Assembly: GCA_002309395.1 (NCBI GenBank)
Contig: DBWU01000081.1
Coordinates: 1,350 to 6,791 of the forward strand
DNA from: Oscillospiraceae bacterium UBA1230
GTDB taxonomy: Bacteria > Bacillota > Clostridia > Oscillospirales > Oscillospiraceae
DNA: 5,442 nucleotides
Direction of reading: 5' to 3'
The position numbers and the translations under genes are program-made. Positions 1 to 5,424 of the stretch are shown in pieces. Numbering within the stretch: the first letter of the stretch is position 1; every line of letters starts with the position of its first letter. The notes beneath the pieces are model-generated. The model was not told the origin of the DNA. It did not search any database and was given only the letters and a program-made list of their open reading frames with translations.

Positions 1-48
1 GCCAGCAGATTTACAGTCTGTCCCCTTTGGCCACTCGGGAAATCCCCC
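1..48 (-). tRNA. tRNA-Tyr(GTA), 3' part cut off by window edge
   Basis: Read on the minus strand, the 5' end is at 48 (GGGGGAT acceptor strand). It is followed by a D arm and an anticodon arm with stem AGA/TCT and loop CTGTAAA, which gives anticodon GTA (plus-strand bases 12-14) for tyrosine. The start of the variable region is visible; the expected long type II variable arm, the T arm and the 3' acceptor strand lie outside the window. It starts 9 bases after the encoded CCA of the upstream tRNA-Thr, so both are probably cut from one transcript. Confidence 0.9.
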
Positions 49-57
49 ATATTCCAT

Positions 58-133
58 TGGAGCTGGTGGACGGATTCGAACCCCCGACCTGCTGATTACA
101 AATCAGCTGCTCTACCAGCTGAGCTACACCAGC
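58..133 (-). tRNA. tRNA-Thr(TGT), CCA encoded
   Basis: A complete 76-base tRNA on the minus strand. The acceptor strands GCTGGTG and CACCAGC pair fully, followed by discriminator T and a genome-encoded CCA (58-60). The D arm has the usual GTAGCTCAG..GGTAGAGC pattern, and the T arm carries GTTCGAATC. The anticodon stem pairs 91-95 with 103-107 around loop TTTGTAA, with anticodon TGT (98-100 on the plus strand), reading ACA and related threonine codons. It is the first gene of the operon, about 12 bases behind the predicted transcription start, with tRNA-Tyr behind it. Confidence 0.97.
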
Positions 134-151
134 ATAGTTCCAGCGCAACTC

Positions 152-180
152 AATATAACATCATTCTCCGAAAATGTCAA
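152..180 (-). promoter_or_regulatory. sigma-A promoter of the tRNA-Thr/tRNA-Tyr operon
   Basis: On the minus strand there is a perfect -35 TTGACA (175-180), a 17-base spacer and -10 TATATT (152-157). This is close to consensus, as expected for stable RNA genes. Transcription should start near 145, about a dozen bases before the tRNA-Thr 5' end, leaving a short leader for RNase P to remove. Confidence 0.88.
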
Positions 181-239
181 CAAGAAATTCTGCAAAATGA
201 ACGGGAACTTTTCCCCTGCGTATAGGAAGGAGTCTATCC

Positions 240-473
240 ATGAAATTAAAGGAACTGTCCGGGGCATACCGGACGGGAGAAACCCTGCTTGCCCAAAGGA
301 TACGGGAACTGCGCGGCGCGCTCAAGGGCACGGACGACCCGGACGCCTGCGCGGCTTTGCGCCGCCGGATCAGGGAGCTGCAGCCGCTGCGACAGGAGTG
401 CCGGGAGCTGGCAGAGCTGACCGGGCGATACTATGAGAAAGGATACCGCCGCCATGAGAAGTACACGATATGA
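240..473 (+). CDS. Small arginine-rich coiled-coil protein of unknown function
   Basis: This encodes 77 residues. The start is set by a strong Shine-Dalgarno (GGAAGGAG, 225-232) seven bases before the ATG. No signal peptide or membrane segment is visible. The protein is almost wholly helical: residues about 13-29 and 33-64 are rich in Arg, Glu, Leu and Ala with heptad-like Leu spacing (for example RIRELRGAL and RRRIRELQPLRQECRELAEL), and a DDPD turn sits between them. This suggests a helical hairpin or a dimerising coiled coil. A helix this basic and acidic could bind nucleic acid or a partner protein. The reading frame overlaps the next gene, which encodes a sigma region 4-like protein, so the two are probably translationally coupled and may act together; that is inference. 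I do not recognise the family. Confidence 0.78.
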   Translation: MKLKELSGAYRTGETLLAQRIRELRGALKGTDDPDACAALRRRIRELQPLRQECRELAELTGRYYEKGYRRHEKYTI

Positions 474-765
474 AACCGAGCGACGCAATCCCTACGACCC
501 GATGGACCTTGCGGCGCTGCGGCAATGGCAAAGGGAACAGCAACAGGATAACCGGGCGCAGATCGAGCGGCTGTTGTCCAAGCTGCCGGTGGCGGTGGAT
601 CAGGAATTGACGCCGCGCCAGCGCCAGATGCTGATGATGCATTTTCACGACGGTATGCGTGTGACGGACATCGCCCGGGCGCTGGGCGTGAGCAAATCGG
701 TGGTATCCCGAACGCTGGCACGGTCTACCGAGCGGCTCTTTCGCGTGTTGCGGTACAGTTTATAA
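454..765 (+). CDS. Sigma-70 region 4-like helix-turn-helix protein
   Basis: This encodes 103 residues from the ATG at 454. An earlier in-frame ATG at 433 would give 110, but it has no ribosome binding site, whereas GAGAAAGGA (435-443) lies about 10 bases before 454. Residues about 17-45 are a polar helix rich in Gln and Arg. Residues 51-95 read LTPRQRQML..HF.DGMRVTDIARALGVSKSVVSRTLAR, the pattern of sigma factor region 4.2: an LTprQR.ml helix, then the DIA..LGVS..vvSr recognition turn. There is no region 2, so it is not a full sigma factor. Small proteins of this type act as phage-like late activators, anti-sigma partners or DNA-binding regulators. The start lies inside the preceding coiled-coil gene (20-base overlap), indicating a coupled pair. 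The target is unknown. Confidence 0.82.
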   Translation: MRSTRYETERRNPYDPMDLAALRQWQREQQQDNRAQIERLLSKLPVAVDQELTPRQRQMLMMHFHDGMRVTDIARALGVSKSVVSRTLARSTERLFRVLRYSL

Positions 766-807
766 AGCAACCTGCGGGGCAGTATGGGAAAAAAAGACCG
801 CCGAATG

Positions 808-835
808 TTGACTTTTTTCAAAAAATACATATAAT
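808..835 (+). promoter_or_regulatory. sigma-A promoter upstream of the YitT-family gene
   Basis: -35 TTGACT (808-813), a 16-base spacer and a consensus -10 TATAAT (830-835) are present. Transcription should start near 841-843, about 32 bases before the ATG at 874. The predicted start falls within the left arm of a perfect inverted repeat (838-860). Confidence 0.82.
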
Positions 836-837
836 TG

Positions 838-860
838 CCTTGCAACCTTTTTTTGCAAGG
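838..860 (+). promoter_or_regulatory. Perfect 8-bp inverted repeat at transcription start, reaching into the ribosome binding site
   Basis: CCTTGCAA (838-845), a seven-base spacer, then TTGCAAGG (853-860). The repeat begins three bases after the -10 box and covers the predicted transcription start. Its right arm includes the AAGG of the AAGGAGG Shine-Dalgarno (857-863) used by the ATG at 874. It could be an operator for a dimeric repressor blocking RNA polymerase, or, if transcription starts early enough, a 5' hairpin that hides the ribosome binding site. The operator reading is favoured because the left arm is only partly transcribed from the predicted start. Confidence 0.55.
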
Positions 861-873
861 AGGCGCACTGGGT

Positions 874-1752
874 ATGCTCAACAAAGCACTTCACACGTCC
901 TGGCTGCGGTTTGTGGTACTGCTGGCAGGGTCTTTTCTGTCGGCGCTGGCGGTCAACCTGTTCGTGGTGCCGCAGAATCTTTATAACGGCGGTCTTTTAG
1001 GTATCTGCCAGTTGATCCGTACGATGCTGGCGGAACGTCTGGGGATCCGGGTATCCGGCGTGGACCTGGCCGGCGCGCTGTATCTCGCCGCTAACGTGCC
1101 GCTTCTGATCCTGGCGTGGCGGTCGCTGGGGCATAGCTTCTTCGGCAAGCTGATCCTCTGTACCGTCAGCAACTCCGTTTTGATGGTACTGCTTCCCGTC
1201 CCTGTCAAGCCGCTGATCGACGATATGCTTACCAGCTGTCTCGTGGGCGGTCTGCTCAGCGGCTTTGCCAACGGGTTGATTTTGACCTGCGGCGGCAGTC
1301 TGGGCGGCATGGATATCCTGGGTATGTACCTTTCGAAGAAACGTGGCTTTACCGTAGGGCGGTTTGCCATCATCTATAACGCCGTGGTGTACGCGCTGTG
1401 TCTGGTGCTCTTTAACGCCAACATCGCCATCTACTCCGCCATCTACTCCGTGGTCACCTCCCTGTTTGTGGACAGGATCCACCAGCAGAACATCTCCGCC
1501 CAGGCGCTCATTATTACCAAGGACCAGAACCCGGAACTGTCGAAGCGGATCATGGAGGAAACGGGTCGCGGCGTGACCGCATGGAGCGGAGAAGGCGCCT
1601 ATACCGGCGACGGTGTGCGGATCTTGTGCGTGTGCTTGAGTAAATACGAGATCGCGCAGGTGCGGCAGATCGTGCAGACGATAGACCCCAATGCCTTTAT
1701 CGTGGTGCAGGAAGGCGTACACGTTTCAGGAAACTTCCCCCGGCATCTGTAA
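874..1752 (+). CDS. YitT family membrane protein (YitT_membrane + DUF2179)
   Basis: This encodes 292 residues. The ATG at 874 is chosen because AAGGAGG (857-863) lies 10 bases upstream; an upstream in-frame TTG at 835 sits inside the promoter. Residues about 10-205 form the YitT membrane region, with hydrophobic segments near 11-32, 66-82, 91-108, 121-137, 164-182 and a weaker one at 187-199. Family hallmarks are visible: VPQNLYNGGLLGICQL, GGSLGGMDILGMYLSKKRG (about 140-158), and IYSAIYSVVTSLFVDRI (about 186-202). The C-terminal cytosolic DUF2179 domain (about 211-281) has IITKD.PELSKRIMEETGRGVT, a G.GAYTG turn and IVQTIDPNAFIVVQE. Length and order match the family norm. Proteins of this family are abundant in Bacillota and are generally of undefined biochemical role, possibly transport. 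It is a single-gene unit with its own promoter and terminator. Confidence 0.95.
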   Translation: MLNKALHTSWLRFVVLLAGSFLSALAVNLFVVPQNLYNGGLLGICQLIRTMLAERLGIRVSGVDLAGALYLAANVPLLILAWRSLGHSFFGKLILCTVSNSVLMVLLPVPVKPLIDDMLTSCLVGGLLSGFANGLILTCGGSLGGMDILGMYLSKKRGFTVGRFAIIYNAVVYALCLVLFNANIAIYSAIYSVVTSLFVDRIHQQNISAQALIITKDQNPELSKRIMEETGRGVTAWSGEGAYTGDGVRILCVCLSKYEIAQVRQIVQTIDPNAFIVVQEGVHVSGNFPRHL

Positions 1753-1765
1753 TACGAATATCCGC

Positions 1766-1811
1766 AAAAACCGGCAGGGCGGTCGGAAACGACCGGCCGC
1801 GCCGGTTTTTT
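1766..1811 (+). terminator. Intrinsic terminator after the YitT-family gene
   Basis: The hairpin has an outer stem AACCGGC (1769-1775) with GCCGGTT (1801-1807), an internal loop, and an inner stem CGGTCG (1780-1785) with CGACCG (1790-1795) capped by a GAAA tetraloop. It is followed by six T residues (1806-1811) and preceded by five A residues (1766-1770). It begins 13 bases after the stop codon. The A tract on the other side makes weak function on the reverse strand possible, but no convergent gene is present. Confidence 0.9.
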
Positions 1812-1843
1812 GTGTCTTTCGCGCGATCCTGCAAAAAAACGGC

Positions 1844-1872
1844 TTGCCTTTACGCACCGGGTCGTGTACTAT
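1844..1872 (+). promoter_or_regulatory. Probable promoter of the lipoprotein-Lgt-like operon
   Basis: -35-like TTGCCT (1844-1849), a 17-base spacer and -10-like TACTAT (1867-1872). It is weaker than the other two promoters in the window but is the best candidate between the terminator at 1811 and the ATG at 1946. It predicts a leader of about 65 bases. Confidence 0.5.
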
Positions 1873-1945
1873 AAGGGCAGAATACCTGCCGGGCGGCATG
1901 TTTTTTCCTGTTTTTCCGCAAAAAACGCTCTATAGGAGGTCTAAT

Positions 1946-4126
1946 ATGCACAAAATACGCCAAATAGTTTGCCTTTTGCTCGCCGCGGCCGTGGTCTTTT
2001 CGCTGGTATCATGCGGAAAGAGCGGCGGTTCCTCTGTCATGATGTCCCCCGAAAACACCTGTGTCACCACCGAGAGCGGCGTCACGGTGGACGTCGGCGC
2101 GTTTGTGCTCGACGGAGAAGCGGAGCTTTCCGTGAAGACAGGCAAAACGGAAGATCACTCCGATGAGGGATATAAGATCAACACATATGAGATCACCCTC
2201 GGCGACTTGCACGAGCTGGGCGATTATATCACCATCCGGATCCCCTATGACACAACCTATTGCAAAGAGGGGCAGGACCCCGCCAAGTGCGTGGGAGCGA
2301 AGTATAAAAACGACGCCACCGGCGCGTGGGAAGACGTCCTTTTTGAGGTGGACGCCCAGCGGCAGGAGCTGGTCATTTACACGGATCATCTGTCCTGCTA
2401 CGGCGCTTTGTACGTGGAGGATGAGGGCAGGCGAAACGCTCTGGTGACAGATGTGCTCAACTCGCCGCTGTGGATGGATCAGGCGACGGCGCTTTCCTTT
2501 GCCTCTAAAATCGCCGCGGGCGATCAACAGGTCAAAAAAGAGCTGACCTCCTACGTGGCGGAGGCTTCCGACATGTTCTTCGACTATGCCGACCGCCTGG
2601 ACAACGCCATCAACATCGCCACGCTGGGCGATGTACCGCCCTGGCTGGACAGTTCGATCCCGGATACGAACCAGACCATGTTCTCCGCGCTGGGTTATAT
2701 CGCCACGGCGACCAATCTTTTGAAGATCGCGGCGCAGGATACGCTGGGCGGCGGCGCCGATAAGGGCGCCGTGCTGAATCTGATCCGCGATGTGGGCAGT
2801 AAGGTCACCACCTATTGGGCGGACGCGTTCACCACCGCCGGCAGCGGCGCGCTTGCCGTGGGAATGGGCGGCGTACTGATCATCGACAAAATGCTCACCG
2901 CCTTTGCGCAGGAGGCTCAGTCCACGAAAATGGAGGATATCAGCTACGTCTATCACCATTATAACGAGGGCTTCTCCGCGACGTTTGCCCACAAGCTGAT
3001 GCGCCCGAAGGACTGGCGCGAGAAGGTGATCCAGGTTCTGGAGAACCACCCGGAGGATCCCGAAGTCGCCATCAGCGCGTTAGAGGCGGGTTTCCGCAAA
3101 TACGCGACGGAGTTCTTCGATCTGACGCCGGATCAGATGGCGGAGGTCGCCTCCGATACGCCGGGCGTCACCGTGAGGCGAATTCCGAACATCACGGAGG
3201 CCGAGAAGAATCAACTGATCGACGAATATGTGGCGCATCTGAAGGAAACCGCCATGCCGGCGGTACTCAAGAGCGTTCAGGCGTATATGATCCGCAAGAG
3301 CGAGCAGGTGCAGCTCGACGCGATCAACGCCATTAAAAACTACTACAATTCAAAGATAACGATCACCATGCACGAGCAGCTTCCCGAAAACGGCAAATCC
3401 CAATATGAGGGATATCAGTTCCGTTTCGCGCCCCTGAACGACACGGCGGTAAAGAAAAGCTGGAGCGGCAAGTGGCCCGCCTCCGGGAGCGCCAAGGACA
3501 CCGCCACCCTCATCGGATTCATGACGGCGGGCTATCCCCATACCGTGGAGTTTTACAAGCCGGACGCCGATATGGACGCCGATGAGCCGGCATTCACGGT
3601 CCCCTTTGTGATTTCCATACCGTCCATTCAGATAGAGATCAACAACACGCCCTCGTTTGACGAGCTGGTGGGTTACTATGAAGACGGCACGATGACGATC
3701 ACGGATCTGTTCATTGCGGACGAGTTCCGCGCCGCTATGGCAAACACCAAGGACAGCGAGGATGGGCTGGGCTGCGATTTGAGCGAGCTCCTCCCGGCGA
3801 TCGAGGCACAGCTCGGAACGCCCAACGACACGCCGTTTACCATCAGCAAGACGGGCGAAAACGCCGGTATGCTTACGATCAACGGGAAAGATGAGGAGGA
3901 CGAGGAAGAAGGCGGCAGCTTCACGCTGGCATATAACCCCGCCGCCGGAGCGCTGTCCGCCCACTATGAGCAGGACGGCGCCGTCCTTGACGGTGTGTTT
4001 ACGGCGGCGTACAACCGCGACAAGACCGGCGTCACGATCTCCGGCGATCTGGTCACAGACCTCGGTATGGGCGCGGAAAATCTCAAGCTGACGATCCGGC
4101 TCGAAGGCTCCAAGCCTCTGTCGTAA
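1946..4126 (+). CDS. Large predicted lipoprotein with ZU5-like N-terminal domain
   Basis: This encodes 726 residues. The ATG at 1946 is preceded by AGGAGGT (1934-1940) and opens directly into a signal peptide. An open frame extends far upstream without a ribosome binding site and through the terminator, so it was not used. Residues 1-22 form a lipoprotein signal (K/R, then CLLLAAAVVFSLVS) and lipobox LVSC puts the lipidated Cys at 23, so the protein should be anchored outside the membrane. Residues about 36-157 look like the ZU5-type beta domain of bacterial surface proteins: GVTVDVGAFVLDGEAELSV, YITIRIPYD, GAWEDV, and TDHLSCYGALYV as the T.HfS.Y element. Residues about 160-465 are mainly helical and include a Gly/Ala-rich hydrophobic stretch at 298-320. 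Residues 468-560 and 567-726 are beta-rich; the last part (FDELVGYYEDGTMTITDLF, then alternating strands) resembles a lipocalin-like barrel. An acidic patch (DEEDEEE) sits at 649-655. Function is unknown; the Lgt-like gene follows after two bases. Confidence 0.9.
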   Translation: MHKIRQIVCLLLAAAVVFSLVSCGKSGGSSVMMSPENTCVTTESGVTVDVGAFVLDGEAELSVKTGKTEDHSDEGYKINTYEITLGDLHELGDYITIRIPYDTTYCKEGQDPAKCVGAKYKNDATGAWEDVLFEVDAQRQELVIYTDHLSCYGALYVEDEGRRNALVTDVLNSPLWMDQATALSFASKIAAGDQQVKKELTSYVAEASDMFFDYADRLDNAINIATLGDVPPWLDSSIPDTNQTMFSALGYIATATNLLKIAAQDTLGGGADKGAVLNLIRDVGSKVTTYWADAFTTAGSGALAVGMGGVLIIDKMLTAFAQEAQSTKMEDISYVYHHYNEGFSATFAHKLMRPKDWREKVIQVLENHPEDPEVAISALEAGFRKYATEFFDLTPDQMAEVASDTPGVTVRRIPNITEAEKNQLIDEYVAHLKETAMPAVLKSVQAYMIRKSEQVQLDAINAIKNYYNSKITITMHEQLPENGKSQYEGYQFRFAPLNDTAVKKSWSGKWPASGSAKDTATLIGFMTAGYPHTVEFYKPDADMDADEPAFTVPFVISIPSIQIEINNTPSFDELVGYYEDGTMTITDLFIADEFRAAMANTKDSEDGLGCDLSELLPAIEAQLGTPNDTPFTISKTGENAGMLTINGKDEEDEEEGGSFTLAYNPAAGALSAHYEQDGAVLDGVFTAAYNRDKTGVTISGDLVTDLGMGAENLKLTIRLEGSKPLS

Positions 4127-4128
4127 TC

Positions 4129-4932
4129 ATGCATCCCGTCATTTCCTTCGGCGCCGTCCGGATCCCCGCCTATGCCCTGTTCACCTGGCTTGGCGCGCTG
4201 ACCGCCTGCGCCATCGCGTGGCCGGCGCTCCGGCGTGCCGGGCTGTCCGCCCCGCGGCGCCTGACGATGCTTGCTGCGGCGGCCGTCAGCTTCCTCGTGT
4301 GCGCCAGGCTGTGGAACATGGTCGTGAACCCCGGCAACTTTCTGTCCATGCCGTGGTATGCTCTGAAGCTGGCAGGTCTGTCGCTTTACGGCGGGCTTGC
4401 CGGCGCCGCCGCCGCCATGCTCCTGTGCGCAAGGGCGGCGGGGGTATCGCCCCTGCGGGTGCTGGACGCCATGACGGTTCCCGGCGGAGTCGCGTTCTGT
4501 CTGGCAAGGATCGGGTGTTTTCTGAACGGCTGCTGCGGCGGCGTCGCAACGAACAGTCCCTTCGGCGTTGCCTTCCCAAAGGAGGATCTGACCGGGAGCC
4601 TGCCGGGCATCCTGTCCTTTGTGGGAAACCGGCCGGTGCATCCGACACAGCTATATGAGCTCGTCGGCGCCGCCGCCGCTCTGGCGGTCATCGCGGCGTT
4701 GGACAGGACGGGCGGCAGGATCCCCGGAACCCGGTTTTTATGCTACGCCGCCCTGTTCTCTCTGGTGCGCCTGGCGGTCCTCCCGCTGCGAGTCTTACCG
4801 TACCCGGCGGCGGTGAAAAACGTCCTGTATCCGGGGCTGTATCTCGGCGTCATCGCTGTCAGCGCCGCAGGGATCTGCCTGTTGAAGCGGAACTATCGCG
4901 CAAATACGGAGCAACCCCGCCGGCAGTCGTAA
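4129..4932 (+). CDS. Divergent Lgt-like prolipoprotein diacylglyceryl transferase
   Basis: This encodes 267 residues. It starts two bases after the lipoprotein stop with no clear Shine-Dalgarno, so translation is probably coupled. It is a multi-pass membrane protein of Lgt fold and length. Visible landmarks are an N-terminal HPVISFGAVRIPAYAL segment, SLYGGLAG (85-92) at the place of the family's HGG motif, ARIGCFLNGCCGG (126-138) as the Lgt signature, NSPFGVAFP (142-150), HPTQLYE (171-177) and a C-terminal FLCYAALFSLVRL (203-215). Lgt moves diacylglycerol from phosphatidylglycerol to the lipobox cysteine of prolipoproteins in the cytoplasmic membrane. Against the E. coli enzyme (from memory), the signature Arg is kept (Arg127), while the HGG His is Tyr87 and the Asn and Glu of GRIGNFINGE are both Cys (130, 135). 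It is therefore a variant Lgt or a paralogue. Its place behind a lipoprotein gene suggests a dedicated role; that is inference. Confidence 0.85.
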   Translation: MHPVISFGAVRIPAYALFTWLGALTACAIAWPALRRAGLSAPRRLTMLAAAAVSFLVCARLWNMVVNPGNFLSMPWYALKLAGLSLYGGLAGAAAAMLLCARAAGVSPLRVLDAMTVPGGVAFCLARIGCFLNGCCGGVATNSPFGVAFPKEDLTGSLPGILSFVGNRPVHPTQLYELVGAAAALAVIAALDRTGGRIPGTRFLCYAALFSLVRLAVLPLRVLPYPAAVKNVLYPGLYLGVIAVSAAGICLLKRNYRANTEQPRRQS

Positions 4933-5023
4933 AAAACGCCACCGGACTGTCGCCATCACGGCTGTCGCCGTGACCGGTCTTTCGAGCCTCTGCCCGCTAT
5001 GCCGACGTGCCCGACCCCTGCAT

Positions 5024-5046
5024 GGGGAGGGTTTGGGAGGGGAGGG
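5024..5046 (+). other. G-quadruplex-type motif, copy A
   Basis: Five G tracts in a row (GGGG, GGG, GGG, GGGG, GGG) are separated by loops of 1, 3, 1 and 1 bases, which fits the usual G3+N1-7 pattern with spare tracts. The two middle tracts are also the left arm of the G-rich hairpin ending at 5060, so quadruplex and hairpin would compete. Confidence 0.7.
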
Positions 5047-5095
5047 TATGCCCCTCCCAACATATTTTAATAAACTGCGCCGCAGACGCGGCGCA

Positions 5096-5134
5096 CAAGA
5101 AAACACACCACCCAAAGGGTGGTGTGTTTTCTTG
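5096..5134. terminator. 18-bp perfect hairpin, possible bidirectional terminator (copy A)
   Basis: The arms 5096-5113 and 5117-5134 pair perfectly around a three-base AAA loop. The stem has a GC-rich top (CCACCC/GGGTGG) and A-rich/T-rich feet, so either strand ends in TGTTTTCTTG after a GC-rich stem. It could stop the lipoprotein-Lgt-like transcript from the left and a convergent one from the right. The T run is interrupted and lies in the stem, so efficiency is uncertain. Confidence 0.55.
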
Positions 5135-5192
5135 GAGCTTATCGACGAGGCTCGCTCGGCGGCATCCGCCGCCGACACGCACACGACCTTGC

Positions 5193-5213
5193 CGACAGTC
5201 CACCGGACTGTCG
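5193..5213. repeat. 9-bp hairpin at the junction of linker and copy B
   Basis: CGACAGTCC (5193-5201), loop ACC, GGACTGTCG (5205-5213). The right arm is also present in copy A (4944-4952), where the left arm is missing because the repeat abuts the end of the Lgt-like gene. Just upstream, TCGGCGGC (5156-5163) pairs with GCCGCCGA (5168-5175) around loop ATCC. Confidence 0.75.
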
Positions 5214-5312
5214 CCATCACGGCTTTCGCCGTGACCGGTCTTTCGAGCCTCTGCCCGCTATGTCCAAAAAAAGACACCGCCTGTTTTTTCGTATCAGCCC
5301 CCACCCTTGCAT

Positions 5313-5335
5313 GGGGAGGGTTTGGGAGGGGAGGG
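5313..5335 (+). other. G-quadruplex-type motif, copy B
   Basis: The same five G tracts and loop lengths as in copy A, without a single change. The overlapping hairpin TTGGGAGGGG/CCCCTCCCAA is also intact at 5322-5349. Confidence 0.7.
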
Positions 5336-5384
5336 TATGCCCCTCCCAACATATTTCAATAAACTGCGCCGCAGAAGCGGCGCA

Positions 5385-5424
5385 CAAGAAAACACACCAC
5401 CCTTTCGGGTGGTGTGTTTTCTTG
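5385..5424. terminator. 18-bp perfect hairpin, possible bidirectional terminator (copy B)
   Basis: The same stem as in copy A (5385-5402 with 5407-5424) but with a four-base TTTC loop instead of AAA. The arms are identical to copy A, and only the loop changed. Confidence 0.55.

Larger units (their letters stand above)
4939..5153. repeat. Structured repeat, copy A
   Basis: Elements in order: TCACGGC/GCCGTGA hairpin (4956-4973) inside ACCGG/CCGGT (4941-4945, 4974-4978); CGAGCCTC (4983-4990), which pairs with GAGGCTCG (5147-5154) and closes the rest; a G-rich hairpin TTGGGAGGGG/CCCCTCCCAA (5033-5060); TGCGCCGC/GCGGCGCA (5076-5095); and an 18-bp hairpin (5096-5134). The copy begins only a few bases after the Lgt-like stop codon, without the left-hand hairpin arm that precedes copy B. 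Confidence 0.88.

Noticed and set aside
197..436. 79-codon plus-strand open frame starting before the coiled-coil gene
   Set aside because: It has no ribosome binding site, its peptide is Gly/Ala/Arg-rich without pattern, and it overlaps nearly all of the better-supported 77-residue gene in another frame.
766..800. Terminator after the sigma region 4-like gene
   Set aside because: Only a 4-bp CTGC/GCAG stem is present, followed by TATGGG and then an A tract instead of T residues, so it is not a plus-strand intrinsic terminator.
997..1722. 241-codon minus-strand open frame opposite the YitT-family gene
   Set aside because: It is a shadow frame with a His/Gln-rich, low-quality composition and no start signal; the plus strand has clear family motifs.
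1691..1945. Upstream extension of the lipoprotein frame
   Set aside because: It would start inside the YitT-family gene, read through its terminator and hide the signal peptide; the ATG at 1946 has an ideal ribosome binding site.
2009..3049. 346-codon minus-strand open frame opposite the lipoprotein
   Set aside because: It is a shadow of a GC-rich gene. The plus-strand frame has a signal peptide, lipobox, strong ribosome binding site and recognisable domain, and the shadow has none.
4795..5352. 185-codon minus-strand open frame over the same repeats
   Set aside because: It has the same repeat-derived peptides and runs into the 3' end of the Lgt-like gene on the opposite strand. Such peptides are typical spurious gene calls.
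4970..5362. 130-codon plus-strand open frame across the repeats
   Set aside because: It lies wholly in the structured repeat, repeats its own peptide segments, has no ribosome binding site and a composition set by the hairpins. Open frames arise because the repeat is GC-rich.
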